Part shown: in pieces, positions 1 to 4,993 of the stretch
How positions within the stretch are numbered: position 1 is the stretch's first letter
Layout: every line of letters starts with the position of its first letter
From: JBEKLJ01 sp050010255
Lineage (GTDB): Bacteria > Acidobacteriota > Terriglobia > Bryobacterales > Bryobacteraceae
Direction: 5' to 3'
NCBI GenBank assembly: GCA_050010255.1
Contig: JBEKLJ010000224.1
Location: 1 to 5,310, forward strand
Length of the DNA stretch: 5,310 bases
The notes under the pieces: generated by a model
Told to the model about the DNA's origin: nothing
Databases searched by the model: none
Seen by the model: only the letters and a program-made list of their open reading frames with translations
Made by a program: the position numbers and the translations under genes

Positions 1-1
1 C

Positions 2-424
2 GCTTTGCTGACGCTGCTGGTCTTCCACATGGACCTGAACATCTACGCGTTTGTCGGCCTCATCATGCTGATCGGCATCGTGGAGAAGAACGCCATCATG
101 CAGATCGATTTCGCGCTGGATGCCGAGCGCAACCAGGGCATGCCGCCGCTGAAGGCCATCTACCAGGGCTGCCTGATCCGCTTCCGGCCGATCATGATGA
201 CCACCATGGCGGCGCTGCTGGGCGCGGTGCCCATCGCCCTGGGCTACGGCGCGGGCGGCGAAGCGCGCCAGCCGCTCGGGCTAGCCGTGGTGGGCGGCCT
301 GCTGTTCTCCCAAACCGTGACCCTCTACCTGACCCCGGTCATTTACACTTACATGGCCGCCGCGCTGGACTGGCTGCGCGCCCGCAAACGACCCAAGCCA
401 GGGCCCGAGCCGGTGACGGCGTAG
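2..424 (+). CDS. RND efflux transporter permease, C-terminal part (5' end outside window)
   Basis: This is the last 140 residues of an inner-membrane proton-driven RND (HAE1-type) pump subunit, which works with a periplasmic adaptor and an outer-membrane channel to export drugs or other toxic compounds. The reading frame is open from base 2 and the true start lies upstream of the window. Three transmembrane helices are visible, starting with GLIMLIGIVEKNAIM, RFRPIMMTTMAALLGAVPIA and GLAVVGGLLFSQ. The RFRPIMMTT block and the QPLGLAVVGGLLFSQ...LYLTPVIYTY block resemble the MdtB/MdtC subgroup more than AcrB. The end is a short charged tail (RARKRPKPGPEPVTA). The last 196 bp are repeated at 1735-1930. 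This copy keeps Tyr in TPVIYTY, the usual residue in MdtC-like proteins, so it is the one likely to be functional. The substrate cannot be inferred. Confidence 0.93.
   Translation, partial: ALLTLLVFHMDLNIYAFVGLIMLIGIVEKNAIMQIDFALDAERNQGMPPLKAIYQGCLIRFRPIMMTTMAALLGAVPIALGYGAGGEARQPLGLAVVGGLLFSQTVTLYLTPVIYTYMAAALDWLRARKRPKPGPEPVTA
229..424 (+). repeat. Direct repeat R, copy 1 (3' end of RND gene)
   Basis: These 196 bp match 1735-1930 at a constant offset of 1506 with no gaps and five substitutions (copy 1 positions 295, 340, 344, 349, 421). Identity begins at GCCCAT and stops exactly after the TAG stop codon; the sequences downstream are unrelated. Confidence 0.97.
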
Positions 425-512
425 GTCAGCCGGATGCCCTTCAGCGCGCACACTGGCCCATCCAAAGGCCCAAAACCAGGAGCAGGAAGAACGTGCAAGT
501 TTTTTGCAGTGA

Positions 513-601
513 TGGTGCCCGGGGCGGGACTCGAACCCGCACGTCCCTCGCGGGACAAAGGATTTTAAGTCCTTTGCGTCTGCCAGTTTCGCCACCCGGG
601 C
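513..601 (-). tRNA. tRNA-Leu (anticodon TAA), copy 1
   Basis: This is an 89-nt class II tRNA with encoded CCA (TGG at 513-515 on the plus strand). The acceptor stem is GCCCGGG/CCCGGGC, and the anticodon stem AAGGA/TCCTT encloses the loop CTTAAAA with anticodon TAA (plus-strand 565-567). The long variable arm GTCCC-GCGA-GGGAC and T arm GCGGG-TTCGAGT-CCCGC are intact, so the gene looks functional in structure. Only 9 bp of the upstream sequence shared with copy 2 remain. The lipoprotein gene stop codon lies at 609-611, so this copy lacks an obvious own promoter and may depend on read-through. It converges on the RND gene. Confidence 0.97.
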
Positions 602-610
602 CTATCAGCT
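513..610 (-). repeat. Direct repeat T, copy 1 (tRNA-Leu plus 9 bp upstream)
   Basis: These 98 bp match 1970-2067 at offset 1457 with a single difference, in the variable-arm tetraloop (GCGA here, GTGA in copy 2; both GNRA-type). Identity starts at the encoded CCA and stops 9 bp beyond the tRNA 5' end, at CTATCAGCT. Confidence 0.97.
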
Positions 611-1205
611 ATTGAAGCCCCACCGTCTGCAACCTCCAGCCGTCATCGAATAATTGGAAAGTCGCCTGTGCTGATGCACGCAGATAATTCCTGACGGGTC
701 GGTCCATAATCCCTTCGCCGTCCAGAGTCTCAAAGGCCGCTTGGTACTGGCTGTACAAGGGAGTGGGCTGAAACGAGAGTTGAACCTGAGCCATCGCAGA
801 ATTGTCACCAGTCTTGGTGATTCCAGTGACGGCAGAAGCCACCAAGCTTCCAGCAGGAACGGTGATTGCGTCGGAATACGCTGGCGCATTTCCGGCGAGT
901 TTAGGACCGGGTTGGCACATCACTGTGTCACTTCCTGGAAAGTTCGGCTGACAGGTGAGTACTCCAGCACGTATTAGCTGACGGTAAGCGTCTGCGATTC
1001 TATTAAGCTTCGGGACCTCCGATGGAGGCATGAACCTAAAGTTCCCTGACTCGTACTGATAGGCAACGTGACAGGCAAGAGTTCCGACAACCCGCCCCCG
1101 CAACAAGTTCATTGCGGTGTCCCGATCAAGTTCCTTCTTCCCGCACGAGCAGCAAAAGCTGGCGATGACGACGAGCGGGATCGCTTTTAACATGAGTATT
1201 CGCAT
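609..1205 (-). CDS. Putative secreted lipoprotein of unknown function
   Basis: This encodes 198 residues and I do not recognise a family. The start at 1205 is chosen because an AAGGAG Shine-Dalgarno sequence lies 8 nt upstream; the open frame extends to 1379, but that extension has no such signal. The N-terminus (MRILMLKAIPLVVIASFCCSCGKK) is a basic residue, a hydrophobic stretch and a cysteine cluster, as in bacterial lipoproteins exported by Sec and anchored to a membrane. The lipobox is non-standard, with Cys at 18, 19 and 21; Cys21 followed by GKKE is the likeliest lipidation site. Three further cysteines (45, 85, 97) could form disulfides. The rest is mixed polar sequence with a C-terminal strand-like pattern (ATFQLFDDGWRLQTVGLQ). 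It lies downstream of the nuclease fragment on the same strand, and its stop sits 8 bp from the tRNA-Leu it reads into. Confidence 0.75.
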   Translation of the reverse strand: MRILMLKAIPLVVIASFCCSCGKKELDRDTAMNLLRGRVVGTLACHVAYQYESGNFRFMPPSEVPKLNRIADAYRQLIRAGVLTCQPNFPGSDTVMCQPGPKLAGNAPAYSDAITVPAGSLVASAVTGITKTGDNSAMAQVQLSFQPTPLYSQYQAAFETLDGEGIMDRPVRNYLRASAQATFQLFDDGWRLQTVGLQ

Positions 1206-1213
1206 CAGATTGT

Positions 1214-1219
1214 CTCCTT
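1214..1219 (-). promoter_or_regulatory. Ribosome binding site of the lipoprotein gene
   Basis: AAGGAG on the minus strand, 8 nt before the ATG at 1205. It decides the start codon over the longer open frame. Confidence 0.8.
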
Positions 1220-1232
1220 TTGAGAACACCGA

Positions 1233-1262
1233 ATCATATCTCTCTGAATCTCCCAAAAGCAA
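1233..1262 (-). promoter_or_regulatory. Possible sigma70-type promoter of the lipoprotein gene
   Basis: On the minus strand TATGAT (1233-1238, five of six matches to the -10 consensus) lies 18 bp after TTGCTT (1257-1262, a weak -35). The leader to the start codon is about 20 nt and contains the strong ribosome binding site. The lipoprotein gene may therefore be expressed on its own rather than from the nuclease gene. This is motif-based only. Confidence 0.35.
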
Positions 1263-1359
1263 CCGCACCCTCACCCACAGGAAGCCCTCGGTTCGTTCGC
1301 CGCCACCCGGTAGACCGGCAGCATCCCACGACGGTGGCGCTCGTTTCAGGCCGGATTCG

Positions 1360-1740
1360 CTACTCTTCCGGTGGCGCAAGGAAAAACAGCTTCACCATTG
1401 GCAGCAGGAGCTTGCTAGCTTCACGGATCTGATCGTAGTATTGCTGCCACAGCTTGATGAGCCGGTCCAGGTCCATCGTCTCAATGTGCTTTGAAGATGC
1501 CCGGACTTCCCGCTCGACTTCCGCCGTGAATCCACCCGACGAAACGATCAGGCCAACGTCGCCTTCCTTCCTCAGAAGGGCCTCAAGCTCTCGTACCTCG
1601 CCCACCTTGACCTTCTCTTCCCGGTGTTTGACCTGGACCCGAATTCTAGGAGCGACGGTTCCAAGCGGGTCTTTGTAGGCGATCACATCGACGCCACCAT
1701 CCCGGCCCGGTGGGGCAACGAACGGAACGTGGTAGCCCAT
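1360..1740 (-). pseudogene. Mrr-like restriction endonuclease, N-terminally truncated
   Basis: The 126-residue frame matches the catalytic half of Mrr-type (type IV-like, PD-(D/E)XK) nucleases, which cut modified or foreign DNA. It starts inside the fold at MGYHV, followed by GRDGGVDVIA (Asp14 and Asp18), then the QVK catalytic pair (Gln36, Lys38) and GLIVSSGGFTAEVEREV, as in Mrr (KGIFITTS..FS.EA). The C-terminal YYDQ...LLLPMVKLFFLAP looks like a natural end. Missing are the N-terminal DNA-binding domain and the first helix of the nuclease fold, which carries a conserved acidic residue. The break is at the junction with the RND repeat: the ATG at 1740 lies in the shared GCCCAT, and an in-frame stop (1750-1752) closes the frame upstream. 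No ribosome binding site is evident. It is most likely inactive. Confidence 0.8.
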
Positions 1741-1930
1741 CGCCCTGGGCTACGGCGCGGGCGGCGAAGCGCGCCAGCCGCTCGGGCTAGCCGTGGTGGG
1801 TGGCCTGCTGTTCTCCCAAACCGTGACCCTCTACCTGACCCCGGTGATTGACACCTACATGGCCGCCGCGCTGGACTGGCTGCGCGCCCGCAAACGACCC
1901 AAGCCAGGGCCCGAGCCGGTGACGGCCTAG
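1735..1930 (+). pseudogene. Headless second copy of the RND pump 3' end (direct repeat R, copy 2)
   Basis: This repeats the last 64 codons and stop of the RND gene at 229-424. A TAG at 1733-1735 stands in the same frame just before the homology, so no product can be read in from the left, and no start or ribosome binding site is visible. Of five differences from copy 1, four are synonymous third-position changes; the fifth changes TPVIYTY to TPVIDTY. That pattern fits an allele that diverged under selection before being cut, not a decayed local duplicate. Confidence 0.93.
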
Positions 1931-1970
1931 CCCGCTTTTCTCACCACAACCGTGGCAAGGAGAGCGGGCT
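1929..1970. terminator. Stem-loop between RND tail copy 2 and tRNA-Leu copy 2 (possible bidirectional terminator)
   Basis: AGCCCGCT (1929-1936) and AGCGGGCT (1963-1970) are perfect 8-bp inverted arms. The enclosed loop can add TCTC/GAGA and a small CCAC/GTGG hairpin. It spans almost the whole 39-bp gap between two convergent genes, overlapping the TAG stop on one side and the last encoded CCA position on the other. There is no long T tract, so intrinsic termination is plausible but unproven. The equivalent gap at 425-512 lacks this structure. Confidence 0.45.
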
Positions 1971-2058
1971 GGTGCCCGGGGCGGGACTCGAACCCGCACG
2001 TCCCTCACGGGACAAAGGATTTTAAGTCCTTTGCGTCTGCCAGTTTCGCCACCCGGGC
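1970..2058 (-). tRNA. tRNA-Leu (anticodon TAA), copy 2
   Basis: This 89-nt class II tRNA with encoded CCA is identical to copy 1 except for the variable-arm loop (GTGA instead of GCGA). Acceptor, anticodon (TAA at plus-strand 2022-2024) and T arms all pair. Unlike copy 1 it keeps a plausible -10 element upstream, so it is the better candidate for the native, expressed gene. It is divergent from the amidohydrolase gene. Confidence 0.97.
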
Positions 2059-2067
2059 CTATCAGCT
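1970..2067 (-). repeat. Direct repeat T, copy 2 (tRNA-Leu plus 9 bp upstream)
   Basis: This is the 98-bp partner of 513-610, with one mismatch. Homology ends at 2067, just before the presumed -10 box of this tRNA at 2069-2074. Confidence 0.97.
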
Positions 2068-2068
2068 C

Positions 2069-2099
2069 ATCATAGAACGCGGCGCCTGGCCGGTGTCTG
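2069..2099 (-). promoter_or_regulatory. Likely promoter of tRNA-Leu copy 2
   Basis: On the minus strand TATGAT (2069-2074) lies 10 nt before the mature tRNA 5' end. A partial -35, CAGACA (2094-2099), stands 19 bp further upstream, longer than the usual 17 bp. The -10 is good and the -35 weak. The element lies just outside the 98-bp repeat and is therefore missing from copy 1. Confidence 0.45.
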
Positions 2100-2106
2100 T
2101 GCGAAC

Positions 2107-3924
2107 ATGAAGGCGATGCCCAAGCTCCGCCGCTTCGCTCTGTTGTGGGTGTGCACCGCAGCGTTCTGCGCCGCGCCCCCGCTGGTCATACGCAACGCCC
2201 GCGTCTTCGACGGGACGCGAACCCTGCCGCGCGCGAGCGTGGTTGTCGTGGACGGCAGAATCGCCGCGATCGGTGAGCTGGTCGAGAGTCCCGCGGGCGC
2301 CCGCGAGATCGATGGCACGGGCAAGACGCTGCTGCCCGGCCTCATCGACGCGCACGTCCACGTGGTCGCTCTGGACAATCTTCGGCAGGCGCTCGCCCTG
2401 GGCGTCACCACCGAGCTCGACATGTTCACCACGGTGACGATGGCCGCCGACGTGCGCCGCCAGCAGGCCGAAGGCAAGCTGCTGGACGCGGCGGACCTGT
2501 TCTCCTCCGGCACGCTGGCCACGGCGTCCGGCGGGCACGGGACCGAATACGGATTCAAGATCCCGACCATCAACGGGCCCGAAGAGGCGCAAGCGTTCGT
2601 CGATGCGCGGATCGCCGAGGGTTCGGACTATATCAAGATCATCTACGACGACTTGCGCGCTTACGGCGGCCACACGCCGACCATCAGCCGGGAGACGCTC
2701 TCGGCCCTGATCGCGGCGGCGCACAAGCGCCACAAGCTCGCCATCGTCCACATCGGCGATCTCGAGAGCGCTCGCCAGGCGGTCGAGGCCGGCGCGGATG
2801 GGCTCGCGCACGTCTTCATAGACCGCCGGCCGGACGCCGGCTTCGCCAAATTCGTCGCGGACCATCACGCTTTCGTCATCCCTACCCTCTCGGTTCTTCG
2901 AAGCGCCTGCGGCGTGTCCAATGCCAGCCTCGCCCAGGATGCGCGGATTGCGCCGTACGTTGTGCCGGCGGACCTGGGGAACCTCGCAATCACCTTCCCG
3001 CGCAAGACCGGACTGGAGCAGGCCTGCGCCCAATCCGAGGCCGTCCGGCAGCTCAAGGCAGCGCACGTCCCGCTGCTCGCCGGCACGGACCCGCCGAACT
3101 TCGGTACGGCCCACGGCGCCAGCTTGCACGGCGAGCTGCAACTCCTCGTCGAGGCCGGCCTCACGCCCGAGGAGGCGCTGGCGGCGGCCACCTCCGCTCC
3201 GGCCGCAGCTTTCCGCCTCGACGATCGCGGCCGCATCGCGCCCGGCAAGCGCGCCGACCTCGTTTTGGTCAACGGCGATCCCACCAGGGACATCCTGGCC
3301 ACGCGCGACATCGTGGCCGTCTGGAAGCTCGGCGTCGAGGTGGACCGGGGCGCGCGCCGCGCCCTGGTCGCGCAGCAGAACGCCGAAGCGGGGAAGCTGA
3401 GGAGCGCGCCGCCGCCGCAAGGCTCCGAGTCCGGTCTCATCAGCGACTTTGAGGAGGAGAAGCCCGCGGCGAAGTTCGGCGCGGGCTGGATGGCCTCCAC
3501 CGACGCCATGCGGGGCGGGAAGTCAACGGTCGAATTCAGGGTCGTCCAGGAGGGAGCGCAGAACGGCCGCGGATCGCTGCTCGTGACGGGCGAGATTCGC
3601 CCGGGCTTTGCCTACCCGTGGGCCGGCGTGATGTTCTCGCCCGGCCTGGGGCCGATGGCGCCCGCGAATCTCTCGCGCTGGAAGCAGATCACGTTCTGGG
3701 CCCGCGGCGATGGCCGGGAGTACCGCATCATGGTCTTCGCCCGGCGCCTCGGTTACCAGCCGGCCATGCAGGCGTTCACCGCCGGGCCGGAGTGGCGCCG
3801 CTTCTCCTTCCCCTTTTCGAAATTCGGCGGCACCGACGGCAGCGACATCATGTCGATCATCATCGCCGCCGGCCCGCCCGAGGGGCCCTTTTCGCTCAAG
3901 CTCGACGACCTGCGCCTGGAGTAG
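2107..3924 (+). CDS. Secreted amidohydrolase with C-terminal CIA30-like domain
   Basis: This 605-residue protein has an N-terminal signal peptide (hydrophobic about 9-22, cleavage probably near FCAA), so it acts outside the cytoplasm. Residues about 26-415 form a metal-dependent amidohydrolase of the imidazolonepropionase/prolidase-like group. Visible are the small beta domain (LVIRNARVFDG), the HVH metal pair (His83, His85), probable carboxylated Lys177 (YIKII), His215 (VHIGD), His235 (GLAHVF), Asp328 (AGTDPP) and the terminal GRIAPGKRADLVLVNGDP. The catalytic set looks complete. Residues about 443-605 resemble the CIA30/NDUFAF1 beta-sandwich (LISDFEEE..., FWARGDGREYRIMVF, EWRRFSFPFSKFGG, LKLDDLRLE), a carbohydrate-binding-like fold. 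A substrate cannot be named; related enzymes hydrolyse cyclic amides or dipeptides. No strong ribosome binding site precedes 2107; the ATG at 2116 is an alternative. Confidence 0.92.
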   Translation: MKAMPKLRRFALLWVCTAAFCAAPPLVIRNARVFDGTRTLPRASVVVVDGRIAAIGELVESPAGAREIDGTGKTLLPGLIDAHVHVVALDNLRQALALGVTTELDMFTTVTMAADVRRQQAEGKLLDAADLFSSGTLATASGGHGTEYGFKIPTINGPEEAQAFVDARIAEGSDYIKIIYDDLRAYGGHTPTISRETLSALIAAAHKRHKLAIVHIGDLESARQAVEAGADGLAHVFIDRRPDAGFAKFVADHHAFVIPTLSVLRSACGVSNASLAQDARIAPYVVPADLGNLAITFPRKTGLEQACAQSEAVRQLKAAHVPLLAGTDPPNFGTAHGASLHGELQLLVEAGLTPEEALAAATSAPAAAFRLDDRGRIAPGKRADLVLVNGDPTRDILATRDIVAVWKLGVEVDRGARRALVAQQNAEAGKLRSAPPPQGSESGLISDFEEEKPAAKFGAGWMASTDAMRGGKSTVEFRVVQEGAQNGRGSLLVTGEIRPGFAYPWAGVMFSPGLGPMAPANLSRWKQITFWARGDGREYRIMVFARRLGYQPAMQAFTAGPEWRRFSFPFSKFGGTDGSDIMSIIIAAGPPEGPFSLKLDDLRLE

Positions 3925-3972
3925 CGTGGCTGAGCATCGGCCGCGCCAGGCCCCCGAGGTTTAGGCGACCGG

Positions 3973-4017
3973 CTACGGCTCCACCAGCAGGTTGTCGATG
4001 AGGCGGACCGAGCCGCG
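3973..4017 (-). pseudogene. panC: Remnant of panC (pantothenate synthetase), last 14 codons plus stop
   Basis: Read on the minus strand this gives RGSVRLIDNLLVEP and a TAG stop. GxxRLIDN close to the C-terminus is a hallmark of pantoate-beta-alanine ligase; E. coli PanC ends in a closely similar RLIDNKMVELA. Upstream of position 4017 in the same frame the sequence becomes cysteine-rich and unlike PanC, so the gene is cut here and the rest (over 250 codons) is absent from the window. It would have been convergent with the amidohydrolase gene. The identification rests on a short motif. Confidence 0.6.
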
Positions 4018-4138
4018 ACAACTACCACACGCCCGATGTTCGCAAGGAAATGTACTCGGAGCTTCGCACGAGCACGCCTGCCACGCTTGGCCGAAATCGG
4101 GATGCCTCATCCCGCAAGGAACCGGTCCAGCCGCTTCG

Positions 4139-4618
4139 TCAGGTTCCTGCTGTCTTTCGTTTCACGCTCCCACACGACACACAGGCGCCAGCCAAGTTTG
4201 CCCTCGCGAACGAATCGGCGTCCCCGTGCAGCAGCAGAATGCCGAAGTATTTCACTCGCGACACAGTTGTTTCGAGAATCCCTTCGCGCCGAAGGCCCCA
4301 CGTGTGCTGACGCCAGAGACCGTCAGCACTGAGCGAATATCCGGTACCGATCCCGACGAGTTCATGCTGCTTCTCGGCCCAGATTTCGGCCACGTTTCTG
4401 TGGCATTCACTCTTTCTCATGGTCCTCCGCACCACGGGTCCAGCCATGACGAAGCCAGCATCAATCATGAGCGGCAACGCTGCATCTGGACCCGGGGGCG
4501 CGACCAGATGTATGCCTCCAAGGCCGAGCAGCAGCCCCCTCAGTACCTCTAGGTCAGGCTGTTGCTCAGCGGCTTCGCGAAAACGACGGTCCAGAAGACG
4601 CTTTTGCTCTTTGGTCAT
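4139..4618 (-). CDS. Conserved-looking protein of unknown function (GYSLS-DGLWRQHTWG motif)
   Basis: This encodes 159 residues. The ATG at 4618 is preferred because GGAG lies 8 nt upstream; an in-frame GTG at 4672 is possible. No signal peptide or membrane helix is seen, so it is probably cytoplasmic. The N-terminus is a charged helix (MTKEQKRLLDRRFREAAEQQ), followed by a middle segment with MIDAGFVMAGPVVRRTMRKS. Then come CHRNVAEIW (Cys72, His73, Asn75), GTGYSLSADGLWRQHTWG (91-108), ETT (116-118), VKYFG (123-126) and FARANL (138-142). The Cys, His and Trp residues are clustered in motifs that look like conserved blocks, and I have an impression of a widespread small family with these blocks, but I cannot name it. 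The last 15 residues (ACVSCGSVKRKTAGT) look unlike a domain and may be a read-through tail. It stands alone, divergent from the HTH gene. Confidence 0.75.
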   Translation of the reverse strand: MTKEQKRLLDRRFREAAEQQPDLEVLRGLLLGLGGIHLVAPPGPDAALPLMIDAGFVMAGPVVRRTMRKSECHRNVAEIWAEKQHELVGIGTGYSLSADGLWRQHTWGLRREGILETTVSRVKYFGILLLHGDADSFARANLAGACVSCGSVKRKTAGT

Positions 4619-4993
4619 GACGAAATCTCCAGCCTGGCCTCGCGAAGAAAACCCGCTGATCGTGATCTTCACTCGGAGGGTGCTTGATCACTGTATTGCG
4701 CAGCGGAGTTCGGCATGCGCGGAGAAGCGCCCCCGACTCGGCGATGCGACCGAGCACCCGCGAACAGCCAGTTGCTCGGAAAGCCTTGAGTCCAGGCCAC
4801 CATGCGGACGGTGAGTCGGAGCATTCCGGTGCAGTGCGGAGGAAGCATCGTTGGTCAGGCCGAAACCACCTAGACGATGGACCGCCTGGCATCCAGTGGC
4901 GCATATGCCAAGGATAGCCGGAGCAATCCCCTTCAACAAGATGTTCTTTTAAGGAACACTCGATCCCCGTTCCGTCTGCTACACAGTAGGGGA
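4619..4993. other. 375-bp gap between divergent genes, no convincing gene
   Basis: Open frames here (for example 4684-4917 plus, 4688-4939 minus) are low-complexity, Arg/Ser-rich and lack ribosome binding sites, so I treat them as spurious. The left end holds the GGAG site of the minus-strand gene (4627-4630). The right end holds a palindrome at 4942-4958 before the HTH gene. No clear -10/-35 pair for the minus-strand gene was found. The middle may be degraded coding sequence, but no family is recognisable. Confidence 0.5.
4942..4958. promoter_or_regulatory. Palindromic putative operator upstream of the XRE regulator
   Basis: TGTTCTTTTAAGGAACA is a near-perfect 17-bp palindrome: TGTTC and GAACA arms are exact, and only one inner pair is broken apart from the central base. 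It lies 35 bp before the HTH start codon. XRE-family regulators often bind such sites and repress their own gene, so autoregulation is a reasonable inference. Confidence 0.4.

Larger units (their letters stand above)
425..1930. mobile_element. Putative integrated segment bounded by direct repeats; no recombinase gene
   Basis: The stretch between the two RND tail copies carries a spacer, a tRNA-Leu, a lipoprotein-like gene and a truncated nuclease gene, and ends with the second RND tail. Its protein genes look less GC-rich than the flanking RND and amidohydrolase genes (judged by eye). The order R1-T1-cargo-R2-T2 is what a single crossover between the chromosome and a circle carrying a homologous fragment would leave. 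No integrase, transposase or terminal inverted repeats are seen, so mobility rests on repeat architecture alone. The exact limits are ambiguous: a crossover in the tRNA repeat would give 602-2058 instead. Confidence 0.5.

Noticed and set aside
281..595. Minus-strand frame crossing the tRNA and the RND tail, with a similar one at 1787-2008
   Set aside because: Both are by-products of the repeated RND tail and tRNA sequence read in the wrong frame, and overlap firm features.
1206..1379. N-terminal extension of the lipoprotein gene to 1379
   Set aside because: It would bury the AAGGAG site and signal peptide inside the protein and overlap the nuclease 3' end; the extension is Arg-rich and featureless.
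1117..1494. Plus-strand frame across the lipoprotein start and the nuclease 3' end
   Set aside because: It is antisense to a gene with a good ribosome binding site and shows Ser/Arg-rich shadow composition.
513..2058. Classical integrase-type island with tRNA att sites
   Set aside because: The repeat is an entire tRNA rather than a 3'-end fragment, the RND tail is duplicated too, and no integrase or remnant was found.
2062..3420. 452-residue open frame on the minus strand
   Set aside because: It lies antisense to the amidohydrolase, is rich in Arg, Gly and Asp as expected of the opposite strand of GC-rich DNA, and lacks any recognisable domain.
3992..4552. 186-residue plus-strand frame
   Set aside because: It is largely antisense to the 4139-4618 gene, with scattered Cys and His and no family-like blocks.
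4942..4958. LexA/SOS box
   Set aside because: The arms are TGTTC-N7-GAACA, which matches neither the Gram-positive GAAC-N4-GTTC nor the alphaproteobacterial GTTC-N7-GTTC direct repeat.
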